NCBI GenBank assembly: GCA_028274465.1
Contig: CM051455.1
Span: 67,663,677-67,727,676 of the forward strand
From: Plantago ovata
Taxonomy: Eukaryota; Streptophyta; Magnoliopsida; Lamiales; Plantaginaceae
DNA: 64,000 nucleotides
Direction: 5' to 3'
Under the pieces are notes generated by a model. It was not told the origin of the DNA and did no database searches. It saw only the letters and a list, made by a program, of their open reading frames with translations. This document shows positions 1 to 10,713 of this stretch, piece after piece. Position 1 is the stretch's first letter, and each line of letters begins with the position of its first letter. The translations under genes and the position numbers were made by a program.

Positions 1-839
1 ATTTTAAGCACAAGTGAGAGTTTGATCACGTTGTTGACACACTTCAACTCTTTGCCGGATGACATCTATTTATAGTGCAAGTAAGGAGCCGTTTGAATTT
101 CAAATCCTAAGGCTTTTGTTCCTTAACATGTCACTATCTTGCTTTTGTACTTTCAGCAGCAACCTTTGTTTGTCTTCTAGTCTTCATTTCCTTTGTGTGT
201 AAGCTTTGCATTAAATGCACCTTTGACTAGAATTCAAACAGTAACAATGGAGCGCAAAATCACGTACATTCAGCAAGATGTCACATATGTTCATCAGCAA
301 GTGTTCATTCTCAGTTTCAGCAAGCACAACCTACTCTGTCTTTCAGATTTTCACTTATGCAATGCTGTTGCTGAAAATTTCACTTTCTGAGCAACACGTG
401 CCTTACCAGTCTTCAGAAATCTTCAAGTCTTCAAGTCTTCAAGTCTTCAAAAGTCTTCAAGATTCTGACCGGTTTCTTATTTGCTTCAATAATTTGTTTG
501 TAATAAACAAAATACATCTTCAGCAAATGCTTCAATAGGTCATTTTCTTTTCAGAAAATAAGTTACATCAATGCTAAGCATCAATAAGATATTTTCTTTT
601 CAGAAAATAAAATACATCATACGCAAATGTGTCAATAAATTAATTTCTTCACAGAAATTAAAGTACGTCATCCACTAAAGAAATAACTTATCTAACACCT
701 ATCTAAGTCATCAGCAAACGTTCCTCTTTTACAATGTCCTTAAAATTCTAAATTCCTATGGACCTTAAGAGTACTAGTTACTGGACTGTTCTTAATTTAG
801 CATGGTTAATTGCTCATCAAAATTACAAGTTTCCTAACA
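1..839 (-). repeat. Partial 3' LTR of Sirevirus-like copia copy A
   Basis: Reading the minus strand from 839, the LTR begins TGTTAGGAAACTTG and runs off the left edge. The same sequence starts the LTRs at 9141 (plus), 21168 (minus) and 21387 (plus), where complete copies are about 1.5-1.57 kb. The visible part includes a TATA box at 66-75 and a local CTTCAAGT repeat around 415-465. It joins the envelope-position ORF directly at 839/840, without the 3' UTR and polypurine tract that copy B has between them. This is either an internal deletion ending at the first LTR base or an independent LTR insertion. The left flank needed to choose is outside the window. Confidence 0.9.
66..75 (-). promoter_or_regulatory. 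LTR TATA box, copy A
   Basis: The minus strand reads CTATAAATAG. The same ten bases occur at the equivalent point of the LTRs at 9801-9810 and 21996-22005, so this is the likely core promoter of the copia family. Confidence 0.7.
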
Positions 840-1253
840 CTTCCTCTTCTTTATTGATTTTGTGGGGATCAGCCACCACGGGTACAAAGGAACCCTTGAG
901 CATCACAGCTTGTTCAGTTGGAGAGGCACTCTTGAATTTAGCTTTCATATTCTCTCTGATTAGAGCAATCAGACTTGAGCTCATGAGCTGAGAATATGTC
1001 AACTCTTCTGGAAGTATGGAGTGCACAAACGTCTCAAGTTTCAGCAGAGAAAGTCGTTTTTTCTCGTTGGACAGATGAAGGTCAAGATCAGAATAAAATT
1101 ATGTTCACGAAAGTTTTGGAAAATAGTTTTAGAGTCAAAAGTTGGAACATGATTTACCTGCTGAGATTCAGCAAGCTCCTGTTGCACACTTGTTTGTGCT
1201 GGTACTATTTTCATTGCTTCAGGAGCTTGAGAAGCATCCTTGAATTGTTCATC

Positions 1254-1324
1254 CTGAAATAATTTTAAGTTAGATACAAGTACTAAGTTTTCAACTTAGT
1301 TGAATTACCAAAAACTTTATGTAC
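1254..1324 (-). other. Intron 2 of the envelope-position ORF, copy A
   Basis: On the minus strand the intron follows CAGCAG, starts GTACAT, and ends TTATTTCAG before GATGAACAA. A branch-like CTAAC lies near the 3' end. It is 71 bases and aligns with the 72-base introns at 5820-5891 and 36601-36672. Confidence 0.75.
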
Positions 1325-1393
1325 CTGCTGAACAAGAGGTGTGGATTCTGGTGCAGAAGTTTCAGCAACCTTCTGACTTGTATCTTGAGAAGT

Positions 1394-1468
1394 CTGTAAA
1401 GAAATCATTATATTAGCAAAAGAATGAGTTTCAGATAGTGAAGTTTTGCTTATGGTTGAGTTAACTAC
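1394..1468 (-). other. Intron 1 of the envelope-position ORF, copy A
   Basis: On the minus strand the intron follows CAGCAG, starts GTAGTTAACT, contains GCTAATATAA as a likely branch site, and ends TTTACAG before ACTTCTCAAG. It is 75 bases, the same length as in copies B and E. Confidence 0.8.
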
Positions 1469-1601
1469 CTGCTGAAGAAGGGCAGGTGGTGACTCAGTCC
1501 TTTCAGCAATGATAGCTTCTTCAATATCTGGGACTTGTTCTTCAGCAGACTTCTTCTCTTGCTCTAATTGAGAAGGCTGTGCAGATTCAACAATCTCCCT
1601 T

Positions 1602-2477
1602 TGAAGAACGTGTATTTTACACTTTCATTCGAGTCTTTTTCACCAATTTAGCTATCCTCTAGGTTAATTTAGCTTATATTTTAGTCATTTTATTAGAATA
1701 GTGTCACGTTTACCTTTTCTTTGCATGTTTCAGGTTTTAGGTGAAAAACGTACTTTTGGTGGGCAAATATGGTGAAGCGAATGATGTTTTGATGCTTCGA
1801 GGTCAACTGTGGTGTATCTAGAAGTTTCCAGACAAGTATTGAGGCCTAGGGGACGAGTTTCAAGGCTTAAAGGTCACTAGAAGGCAAAATCAAGTCCAAA
1901 AAGGAATCCAAAACCAAAATCTCGTTGCAGGTCCCGGGCGGTTCGCCCGGGACGCCGGGTGGTTCGCCCGTGCCAGGCGGTTCGCCAGGCACCGGGGGCG
2001 GTTCGCCCGGGACATTTCGACAAGTATATAGTTTCGCCAATTTAGTTCGGTTTTCATACCTTTTCACCTTATTTTGAGAGAAAAATTCTCCAGAGCCTGT
2101 TCTGGGAATTATTAGCATAGAAGACTCTTTTTCTTATTGATTTGGAAGCTTAAGCATAGAGATTGGACATCTTTGATTCTCGATTCTTGCTTGTGAGTTA
2201 GCAATTCATCGGAGATTGACAACCTTCGTTGGTAACTTGTATCTCACGATTTTTTGCTTTTATTTATTTCATTCAACATGTTTTCATTCAATCTTTCTTT
2301 GATTCTTGTTTTATAGTTTAAGTTAAACAAGATAAAGTTAGTTATAGTTCTTAGAGATCGACACTCGAGGTTATCTTACTTCTACACTACGTGCCTTGGT
2401 TTTCGTTGTCGTTGGGAGTTGCTTTTGGCTAAAAACAAATTTATTTCCTTAATTGAGTCTGACAATCTCGTTCATCA
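1602..2477 (+). repeat. Solo LTR, Athila-like family
   Basis: It starts TGAAGAACGTGTATTTTACAC and ends CTCGTTCATCA, the terminal sequences of the LTRs of elements C, G and I. Five bases, CCCTT, flank it on both sides (1597-1601 and 2478-2482), so it is a true insertion into the minus-strand copia ORF. No internal element sequence is present, so recombination between two LTRs probably removed the body. It is about 250 bases shorter than the 15454-16587 LTR because an internal stretch around 2310 is missing. Confidence 0.9.
1929..2031 (+). promoter_or_regulatory. GC-rich palindrome cluster and TATA box in the solo LTR
   Basis: Four copies of a GGCGGTTCGCC-type palindrome lie between 1929 and 2012. 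TATATAG follows at 2025-2031. The surrounding LTR is AT-rich. The same arrangement, palindromes then TATA, occurs in the LTRs of elements C, G and I, which suggests a promoter-proximal control region. Confidence 0.6.
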
Positions 2478-4347
2478 CCCTTGTCTCTGAAATGACAAGT
2501 TGAGCAGAGACATCTTGACCTTTGAGTTCACTGCTGGTCATGAAAACATCTACTGATTTGTTGGTGGTATCTTCAATCTCCAATTCCATTTGCTGACTCA
2601 GTTCTGTCAGCACCAGCTGAACTTTATCAATGGATGTTTTCCGTGAACTAGGTCCAGTATTCTCAGCATCACGAGACGCGTCGTCGAATAGTGTCTCTTG
2701 TGGTGTCTCAGCAACTGGTTCTTCAGCAATCACAGTCTCAGTAACTGCGGTTTCAGCAACTTGATGAATTGCTTGTTCAGCAACCATCTTTTCAGCATCT
2801 AGATTATCTACAATGTAGATATCTGGCATTGGGGCAGGAATTTCGTTTCCACTGCCTTGTGGTCTTATCTCAGCAGATGTATCAACATTAAGTTGATTGT
2901 TAAAGGCTTCTACAAACATTTCAACATTGCTGAAGTAGGCTTCCGTAAGCACTTCATCAACATCTACTGGAGCTTGTGTTTCAGCAACTCCTGGAGTATC
3001 ATCGGAAAGATCATGGACAATTGGAACTGACTTGCGAGCCAGCGTTTTCTTTCTTGGGTTATTTGTCCGTTTCCTCTTAGGGATGGGGTTAGCCAATGAC
3101 GCTGCAGTCTGAGTGTCATCACCAGCTTTCCTCCTTTTCTTCTTGGATTTCTCCAGTTGCTTTTCAGCAGCAGCATCTACAGTAGTTGCATTTTCAGCAA
3201 TGGCTGTTGTACACTTATCTTGTTGATCACCATCTACAGCAGTTTCATCAACAACTTTTTCAGTTGTTGGAGTATTATCTTGCTGACTAGTGGTGACAAC
3301 ATCTGCAGCTGTTGTATACCTTTCTTGCTGACTTGTGCTGACAACATTTGCAGCTATTGCCTTCTTTGATTTCTTGTCAGCAAGCTTAGGTCCATTTTGC
3401 TTGTAGAAGGCTCTTCCCACATTGCATACTGATTTCTTAATCGGCAGTGGGTTTCTCAGCTGAATCCTGAAGTGTTCAAGGATATAGCATATTTTTAGTC
3501 CATACATGACTGGGAAGGTAGGTGAGACCTTGTTGTCTTTAACCTTGACCTTAAATTTAGTAACACAATCAATAAGTCTCTTGAAAATGTACTTTGCCCA
3601 GTTGAGCTCAGTTTTGTTCTCATGTATATGCATCAGCAGCGGCCATCTTCTGAAGCCTACTTGGTCAATTCCTCCAACTTGGGAGTCTAAGACTTTGATG
3701 AGTAGCAGAGCTACTAGACCAAGTGAACGGCGAAGATGCTTCCTCTTAACGTGCTTTGTCCAAGTCACGGGAGCAATCTCTCCTTGCTTCATTTTCTCGT
3801 TTCTGACATCACTGTAGAAGGCTTCAATTTTTTCATCAGTGGCAGTGATGTCATCTTCAGTTCCAGTGGTTGGAATCTGAAATATGTTGGCTAAATCAAT
3901 CCATTTCAGGATGATTTGCACACCTTGAACTGTGGAAGAAATCACTTTTTCAGTGACTCCTTGTCCATCAGTTAGAGTCTGGATTTCTGCATTGTTGTAG
4001 AATTCCATTATGTCTAACATACTCAATTTCTTAGGGCGAACAATTATGAAGAAAGTAAGGCCTTGTTGTTTTATCAACTCAAGCGCCTCTTCATTTTGTC
4101 CATCTAGTTCTTGTTCATAGAAGTATCTTACATACTTCTCTTTGACAAATCCGCCCCATTGCATCATCATTTCACACTTTGCAGTGTCAAGATATGCAGG
4201 CGGCATGGGTCTCTCCATTATACGGTCGTTCTTCAACACAATTTTCACTGTGTTGGTTGCCGGAGTTGTAACCGGAGCATTGCTTTTTCCAGCACTATCA
4301 ACATTCGATGACTTTGAGGTCTTAGAGGACTGTCTCTTTGGGGCCAT
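2478..4347 (-). pseudogene. Envelope-position ORF, exon 1, copy A
   Basis: A 632-residue frame opens with ATG at 4345-4347; its last few residues come from the solo LTR, which cuts it at 2477. The N-terminus is basic and Ser/Lys-rich (MAPKRQSSK). Residues about 60-350 form a globular part with a TWTKHVKRKHLRRSLG stretch, then LNWAKYIF and YGLKICYILEHF. This pattern recalls the putative plant transposon protein domain seen in many plant elements (inference). After it come a low-complexity Ala/Thr/Val region, a basic KKKRRK-type segment, and many VAET/AETV repeats encoded by GCTGAAAC. It equals 28063-28857 plus 35213-36450 of copy E. No clear signal peptide or transmembrane helix is visible, so env-like refers to position only. 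Confidence 0.75.
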
Positions 4348-4487
4348 TTCTTATATAGTGTGAGAAATGTACGAAAAAGATTACTTTGCTTTTTGACCGG
4401 AGCTACAGTGAATTCAGGCACAGGCTATAAAAATTTGCAGAGAAAGGAAATGTGAGTTAAAGAATTTTGTCTTTCTCTAACTCTTTG

Positions 4488-4495
4488 TTTATATA
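4488..4495 (-). promoter_or_regulatory. Internal TATA box upstream of the envelope-position ORF, copy A
   Basis: The minus strand reads ACTATATAAA about 140 bases before the ATG at 4347. A CT-rich leader follows. Copy E has the same box and leader at 27909-28062 although the surrounding sequence has drifted. It is the best candidate for a separate promoter of the downstream ORF. Confidence 0.55.
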
Positions 4496-4835
4496 GTATC
4501 TCTGGTGTGCAGGAAGCTCAATCGTTTTTGAGTTCTCAGCAAGGGTAAATCAGAGATTCAACAGCGTTAGTGGAGCCTTTGCATTAAATGCGTAGTGGTC
4601 CACTAACAAAAACCGTCAGAGTACTCTTTCTCTTTGTAATGTTAACCGTTAGATCAAAAACTACTTTAAATCAATGGCCACGATTGTGTTTCATGTCATG
4701 ATTATTAGCGAGTTTATCTGTGCCCGATTAACGTCACGAATTGATTTTACCTAGATTTATGGGATTTGATTGCTTGCTGAAGTAAACAAGAATCTTTTCA
4801 GCGAATTTGTGTAACAAGCCCTGTTATTTGCTGAA

Positions 4836-4848
4836 AGTTTCCCCTTAA
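4836..4848 (-). other. Internal polypurine tract-like site, copy A
   Basis: The minus strand reads TTAAGGGGAAAC here, preceded by GAGATATTTAA. Copy E has GAGATATTTGATTAAGGGGG at the same relative point (27495-27514). It resembles the terminal polypurine tract at 9126-9140. Confidence 0.45.
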
Positions 4849-4885
4849 TTAAATATCTCATATTTCCTTAAATTAAAAGACATTT

Positions 4886-5245
4886 CTGAGTTCCCATCTC
4901 AGTAAATTCTTTTTGTCTTGAGATATCTTTTGTTAAAATCTGAGAAGTGAGTTTGCTCTTTGCTGAGTTCCCGTATCAGAATTTTCCTTTGATACTTGAA
5001 TACCTGTTTCAGTATCTTTGATTGTCTGAATGCCCGTTTCAGCAATCCATAAGGTTTTTCTCTTACTGAGTGCCCATCTCAGCAAGTGATCAAGTTTCCT
5101 AACAAATACCCGTTTTGAAGGAATTACTTACTGAATGCCGGTTTCAGCAATCATGTAGTGAACTATCATTTCTTTTTAGATGAAATCAGTGGAAAGAGCT
5201 TTTATTCAAGTAAGCATACTTTGGCTTGCTGAATGTCTGTTTCAG
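4886..5245 (-). repeat. Hairpin cluster between pol and the envelope-position ORF, copy A
   Basis: At least six short inverted repeats share the pattern CTGA(A/G)-loop-(T/C)TCAG: 4886-4902, 4963-4979, 5026-5042, 5066-5082, 5131-5147 and 5229-5245. Each has a 5-6 base stem and a loop of about 7. Copy E has a related cluster at 27102-27466. Conservation of the stem while loop bases vary suggests RNA structure. Confidence 0.6.
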
Positions 5246-5270
5246 CAATCTGCCAATTGTATTCCTTACT

Positions 5271-5312
5271 ATTGAGGTAATTGAATAAATCCAAGGTTAC
5301 CTTAGCATTGCT
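5271..5312 (-). pseudogene. Last codons of copia pol (RNase H end), copy A
   Basis: The minus strand from 5312 reads GCAATGCTAAGG and on to ACCTCAAT, matching the end of the RNase H of copy E (27036-27078) with small indels. It fixes the order pol, hairpin spacer, envelope-position ORF in copy A. At about 5309-5314 the sequence switches to copy B in the opposite direction. Confidence 0.7.
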
Positions 5313-5675
5313 GCTGAAACCACACAAGAAGCATTATTCGACGACGCATCTCGTAATGCTGAGAATACTGGTCCCAGTTCACCAAAAACATCAATTGACA
5401 AAGTTCAGCTTGTGCTGGAAGAAATAAGCCATCAAATGGAGTTGGATATTGAAGAAACATCCAACAAATCAATCGATGTTTTTATGACAAGCATTGAGCT
5501 TAAGGGTCAAGATGCCTCTGCTCAACTTGTCATTTCAGAGAGAAGGGAGATTGCTGAAACCGCACAGCTTTCTCAAACAGAGCAAGAAAAGAAGTCTGCT
5601 GAAGAAACAGTCCCAGAAACTGAAGAAGCTGTTAATGCTAAAAGGACTGAGTCACCACCTATCCTTATTCAGCAG

Positions 5676-5750
5676 GTAGTTAACTCAACCATAAGCAAAT
5701 CTTCACTTTCTGAAACTTAATCTTTTGCTAATATAATGATTTCTCTACAG
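5676..5750 (+). other. Intron 1 of the envelope-position ORF, copy B
   Basis: It follows CAGCAG, starts GTAGTTAACT, has a GCTAATATAA branch-like site, and ends TTTCTCTACAG. It is 75 bases. An in-frame TAA lies inside it while the exons on both sides are in phase, as expected for a spliced intron. Confidence 0.8.
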
Positions 5751-5819
5751 ACTTCTCAAGATACAAGTTAGACGGTTGCTGAAGCCTCTTCACCAGAATC
5801 AACACTTCCTGCTCAGCAG

Positions 5820-5891
5820 GTAGTTAAAGTTTTTGGTAATACAACTAAGTTTGACAACTTAGTGCTTTTATCTAACTCACATTTATTTCAG
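5820..5891 (+). other. Intron 2 of the envelope-position ORF, copy B
   Basis: It follows CTCAGCAG, starts GTAGTTAAAG, has CTAAC 23 bases before the end, and ends TTTATTTCAG before GATGAACAA. It is 72 bases and contains an in-frame TAA, so removal restores the frame. Confidence 0.8.
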
Positions 5892-5987
5892 GATGAACAA
5901 ATGGAGGATGCTTCTCAAGCTCCTCAAGGAATGGAAATAGTACCAACACAAACAAGTGTGCAACATGAGCTTGCTGAAACTCAGCAG

Positions 5988-6062
5988 GTAAATCATGTTT
6001 CATCTTTGGACTCTAAGACTATTATCCAAACCTTTCCTGAACATAATGTTATTCTTTTTCAG
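5988..6062 (+). other. Intron 3 of the envelope-position ORF, copy B
   Basis: It follows CTCAGCAG, starts GTAAATCATG, ends TTCTTTTTCAG before GCTCAAAAGGAG, and is 75 bases. It aligns with 36769-36843 in copy E at the same length. Confidence 0.8.
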
Positions 6063-8880
6063 GCTCAAAAGGAGACCACTGAAGTGGTTCACATCACTGA
6101 AGATCCAAAAGTGAGTTCTGAGGAAGTTTACTTAGACTTCAAGAGAACTACCTTGTCAAGAGTTGCTAAGTCTGTCAGCAACTAGCAAAGGTACAGAAGG
6201 ATGGACTTTTCTGACCTCCATCTTCATCTATCCAACGAGAAAAAAAGGTCTTCTCTGCTGAAACTCGAGATCTTTGTCCACTCTATACTTCCGGAAGACA
6301 TGTCATATTCTCAGCTAATGAGCTCAAATCTGATTGCTCAAATCAGAGAGAATATGAAGGCCAAATTTAAGAGTGCCTCTCCAGCTGAACAAGCTGTGAT
6401 GCTCAAGGGTTCTTTTGTAACCGTGGTGGCTGATCCCCACAAAATCAACGAAGAAGAGGAAGTTACGAGTGTTGCTTTGTACAAGCATCTCGAGTTGGTC
6501 GTATTAACAGATGATGATGAAGAGGAAGAAGATGAAAACATTCCAACTGATCCCAATGATGATGAAGGGAAAGATTCTAAGGACAAAAAGGACGACGATG
6601 ATGACAATCAAGGTCCTAGTCCTGATGCTGGTGGACTTAAATTGACAGTTGCTGAGACTGAGAATCAAGACAATCAGCAAGCTGATCAAACACCAAGTCA
6701 GCAAGAATCCCAACCTGCTCCTACTTAACCAAGTACTCAAGCACCTGTGCAAGGCGCTGATACTGAAGAAGAGTACGCCAGAAAGCGCGCCGCATTGAAA
6801 CATGGCAAAAGCAAGCTTTCTGATGCCGAGTTATCTTTACTCGATGCCAAGGTCACTGATCCAAACCTTGAAGATGATGAAGAAATGGATGAAGATTACC
6901 AAAGAGCACTTCAAAATAGTCTCCAAAATCATGCAGGGCATACGCAGAATTTGGATATTGCTCAATCTTCAGGAGTAAAGCAACAAGAAGTCCCCTCCCT
7001 TCCACTTACTACTGGTGAAACTCCAGCAATTGAGTCTCAAACGTTGCCCTCAGCAACTACTCCATTAAAACTTACTACTGGTGAAACTCCAGTCGTTGAG
7101 TCTGAAGTGTTGCCATCAGCAACCACTCAAAAGGCATGAAGCTACCGATTTAGGTTCCACGGTTGCTGGCCTTGATGAATCTGAGGATGAAGATGATCTT
7201 TCAACAAATTAGGATGATAATTCAAAGAATAATGACCCCAAAGTGGTTGAAATTCCTCCTCCTGACTACGAACATGATGTAGGAGATGACTTGAGAAGTC
7301 ATTTGCTGACAAAAGATGATCAATTTGCTTCTGAGCTCAAAGTTCATTCCTTGACCCCAAACTTAGTGTCGTTCCCAAATGTGGAGGATTTCACTCCAAG
7401 AATTAAAGCACTAATGGAAGTCCACAAAGCCTGCAAAGCAGAAGATGATGCACTGCGTGCTGAGAGTCCGCTTGACATTGGAAAGATATTGGCTACTGTG
7501 CTGAAACGCACTACTACTCTTACAATAGCTCAGAAAAACATCAGTCTTTACCACAAAGGCTATGAAGAAGATGTAAGTCAAGCACTCCGGTTAACAAAGT
7601 CTACATTAGTCAAGGCTCAGACTTTCATTGAAGATAAACTCGCAACAGAGCGTACACATGAGGAGAATATGGTGAGTATTAAACAAGAATTGTCAAAGCT
7701 GACCTCTGATCAGCAAGCAATCATTATGAAATACAACAACCTAATTACTCTTGCTGAAAATTGCAATGAGTTCTTCTCTTTGCACATTACTCCAATGATG
7801 CAATCCATGTCTAAGGGGGAAGATAAGCAAAAGAGATCTTCAAGAAAGAAAAACCCTACTGAAGCGCCACTGACTATAGAACCTCTTGCTGAAAGAGAGC
7901 AAAGATCTAAAAGACAAGCAGATTCTGAGTTGAATTCAGCAAGTCCGAAAAAGAGAAAAACTGCTGCTGAAACTCAAGAATTTTGTCACACTGAAAGTCA
8001 TCATTATCTGAATAATGAAGATGATGATGATGATGACAATCAAACCATATCTTAAGCCATAAGAGCTAGACCAATAACAGCCTTAACTCCGTCTGGCCAT
8101 TCAAAGCATTTCTCTTCTGACTCAAGATCTTCAGCAAGAGATCAAGACAATGCAAAGTCAAGAAGAAGAAGGCAAAGACAGGAAGAAAAGAGGCTGGCCA
8201 GCATTGCTATTGGCTCCGGCATTGAATATACAAAGACCAACAATGAGGAAACCACTCAGAATGTGATCAGAAACATTCATGGTTGGTGGATCTTAAGGCT
8301 GGAAGACTTGCTGGTAAATGAGTTCTTTCCAACTGCTATATTGAACCAAATGTATACTTGGATTGATCTCAAGGTGAAAAGAAAAGAAAGGGATCCTCCT
8401 TCCCTACCAAGAAATATTGATGGGAGATGGTTGAATATAGAAGTCTTAGTAAGAAGAACTTCAATTGGTAAGTCCAAAAGACAAGAACCTGATTTGATAA
8501 AACCAATTGGTGTTGCCTATTACTCTGACCGTGTGACCAAGAAATCAAAGAAGAAACTTGGATTGATTCCTTATGAGTATTTCTATCTCACTTCTAAGGA
8601 TCAAGAAGAAGATCTTCTCTGGTTATGGAAGATTCATCCTAAAAGCATTTCAGATACACAACTTCTCCATGCCAGCAATTGGGGCATGCACTTGTGGGTA
8701 GTTCACTACATGGAAATGAATGCTGAAAAGCATTATCATACCGCCTGCAAGAATGCAAAGATTCTTCAACTACAAGTCCGTAAGCTACTTGAAGATTACG
8801 CAAAGGACTGTATTGAATTCACTGCACTTGCTGAGAAGAGTGTAAGAGAGATTTTGAGAAAATCCTCTCAAAGAGCTTAA

Positions 8881-9140
8881 CTCTCTGTAATTGTTCTGTT
8901 TAAGTTTTGTTTGCTTTTGTGTAGTTATCTCTGATCTTTCCTGTAAACTTACTGAAAGATAACTATCAGCAATGAAACTTTTGACTCTTATTGGTTTTTG
9001 ATTATGCAATTTACTTATGCTTACTGTTTAATTATTCAAGTATGCTTGCATTAATCAACTGATTTATTCAACATCAGAAACCTCTAAAAGGGTAACAATT
9101 AATTTAGCCATGGATTGCTAACGTCAAAAAGGGGGAAATT
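8881..9140 (+). other. 3' untranslated region and polypurine tract, copy B
   Basis: This stretch has no gene. It ends with AAAAAGGGGGAAATT at 9126-9140, immediately before the LTR. That is the polypurine tract expected to prime plus-strand DNA synthesis, and it shows the LTR at 9141 is the 3' LTR of copy B. Confidence 0.8.
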
Positions 9141-10713
9141 TGTTAGGAAACTTGTAATTTTGATGAGCAATTAACCATGATAAATTAAGAGAAGTCCAGT
9201 AACTAGTACTCTTAAGGTCCATAGGAATTTAGAATTTTAAGGACATTGTAAAAGAGGAACGTTTGCTGAAGACTTAGATTAGGTGCTAGATAGGTTAGTT
9301 TTACCGCTTATGATGTATCTTGTTTTCTGAAAAGAAATACAACCTATTGAAGCATTTGCTGATGATGTACTTTGTTTAAACAAACAAACTATTGAAGCAT
9401 TTAGAACCGTTCAGGAACTTGAAGAATTCGAAGATCTGAAGACTAGAAGATTTCTGAAGACTGGTATCTACAAAGGCACATGTTGCTCAGAAAGTGGAAA
9501 CTTCAGCAACAACATTGCATAAGTGAAAATCTAAATGACAGAGTAGGTTGTGCTTGCTGAAACTGAGACTGAGCACTTGCTGATGAACATTTGTGACCTC
9601 TTGCTGAAAGTACTTGCATTTGCACTCCAATGTTACTGTTTCATTTTCATTCAAATGAGCATTAAATGTAAAGAATGCACGCGAAGGACATGAAAACTAG
9701 AAGACAAACAAAGGACGCTGCTGAAAGTACAAAAGCAAGATAGTGACATCTTAAGGAACAAAAGCCTTAGAATTTGAAATTCAAACGGCTGCTTGATTCA
9801 CTATAAATAGAGGTCATCCGGCAAAGAGTTGAAGTGTGTCAACAACGTGATCAAACTCTCACTTGTGCTTAAACTCACATACCCTTCAAATACTCTTTAC
9901 TGCCATTGATCCGTTCCAAGACTTAAAGCTTGAAAAAGCTACTTGTGAAGAAGTAGAACTTACACGGCTAAGAAATTAGTTAAGTGTTCTTTCTTTCGAA
10001 CAAGAACAAGTCTTGACACCAGAAACAATCAAAGTTGTTTACTGCAAAGTATTCAAAGTTTTGTTTCTTAGATTACTTGTTGTAACTGAATCAGTTATAA
10101 TTAAGTTATCTCATCCCAAACCTCTCTAACTGAAAATACACCCTTTCAGGCGTCATATTCAGTGGGGACTTAATCGAGCATAGTGTTGCTGATTAAAAGT
10201 CCCATGTTTGGTGGAGAACAAGGTTTCGTTCTCTAGTTAGGTTGGAAACGAAGCAAGTGTGCTTTGGTTTCTGTTTGAATCGCTCTAGATAGGTGTTGTA
10301 AGGAACCTCAAACATGTCTTAGTGGATTCAGTCCTAGAAAGGACAAAGTGGATTAGTTGAGAGATTACGCCACTCTCAGATACCACTATAGAAGTGTTTG
10401 TGTGATTTACTTACTGCATTTAGTATTCAGCAAAGCTTATCTATCTGTACACAGTCACTCACTTCAATTGCTGAAACTATCACTTACTAACAAAGCACTT
10501 ATTGTATCAAAGACTTCCGCTCTCTGATTTTAAGTATCAGCAAAACTAGTTACTGAGAAGTAACTTGCGCTTGCTGAGAAAGTTAAGTATCAGCAAACTC
10601 ATTACTTAAGAGTAATAAGTACTTGCTGAGAAAGTTTTTAAACGACGAAAGTTTGGAAAGACTATTCACCCCCCCCCCCTCTACTCTTTTCTTGTTGTTT
10701 AAAGGGACCAACA
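9141..10713 (+). repeat. 3' LTR of copia copy B
   Basis: The LTR begins TGTTAGGAAAC and ends GGGACCAACA, and is about 1573 bases. The TATA box CTATAAATAG is at 9801-9810. The motif TTGCTGAAA and its reverse complement recur many times through it. It lies directly against gag sequence of the Athila-like element C, so copy B or its ancestor inserted into C. The next five bases, CATAT, are the candidate target duplication, but the partner is not visible. Confidence 0.9.
9801..9810 (+). promoter_or_regulatory. LTR TATA box, copy B
   Basis: CTATAAATAG is followed about 30 bases later by the GTGTGTCAACAACG stretch conserved in all LTR copies. It probably sets the start of the LTR transcript. Confidence 0.65.

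Larger units (their letters stand above)
840..1601 (-). pseudogene. Envelope-position ORF, downstream exons, copy A (broken)
   Basis: This is the minus-strand continuation of the ORF at 2478-4347, separated from it by the solo LTR at 1602-2477. Exons that align with copies B and E are split by GT-AG introns at 1394-1468 and 1254-1324. A third intron begins at 1157, but its 3' end and the start of the next exon are deleted. Exon material resumes near 1080 and reads to a segment matching copy B at about 6280-6460, where the LTR cuts it off at 840. The last codons run into LTR sequence and stop. Function is unknown; the family position is that of the Sirevirus env-like gene. Confidence 0.75.
5313..8880 (+). 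pseudogene. Envelope-position ORF, 3' two thirds, copy B (decayed)
   Basis: The coding sequence starts inside exon 1, at the part matching codons about 560-630 of copy A, and runs to TAA at 8878-8880. Three introns (5676-5750, 5820-5891, 5988-6062) split the first part. Exon 4 onward includes a conserved block (about 6200-6480), a long Asp/Glu-rich tract (6505-6610), a possible coiled coil (about 7440-7790) and a C-terminal globular domain (8263-8880) with a GWWILRLEDLL motif. Single nonsense changes sit at 6183-6185 (TAG for Trp), 6726-6728, and 8053-8055 (TAA), and there is a frameshift near 7130-7240. Copy E has some of these codons intact, so these are lesions, not family features. No catalytic motif was recognised. 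Confidence 0.75.
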
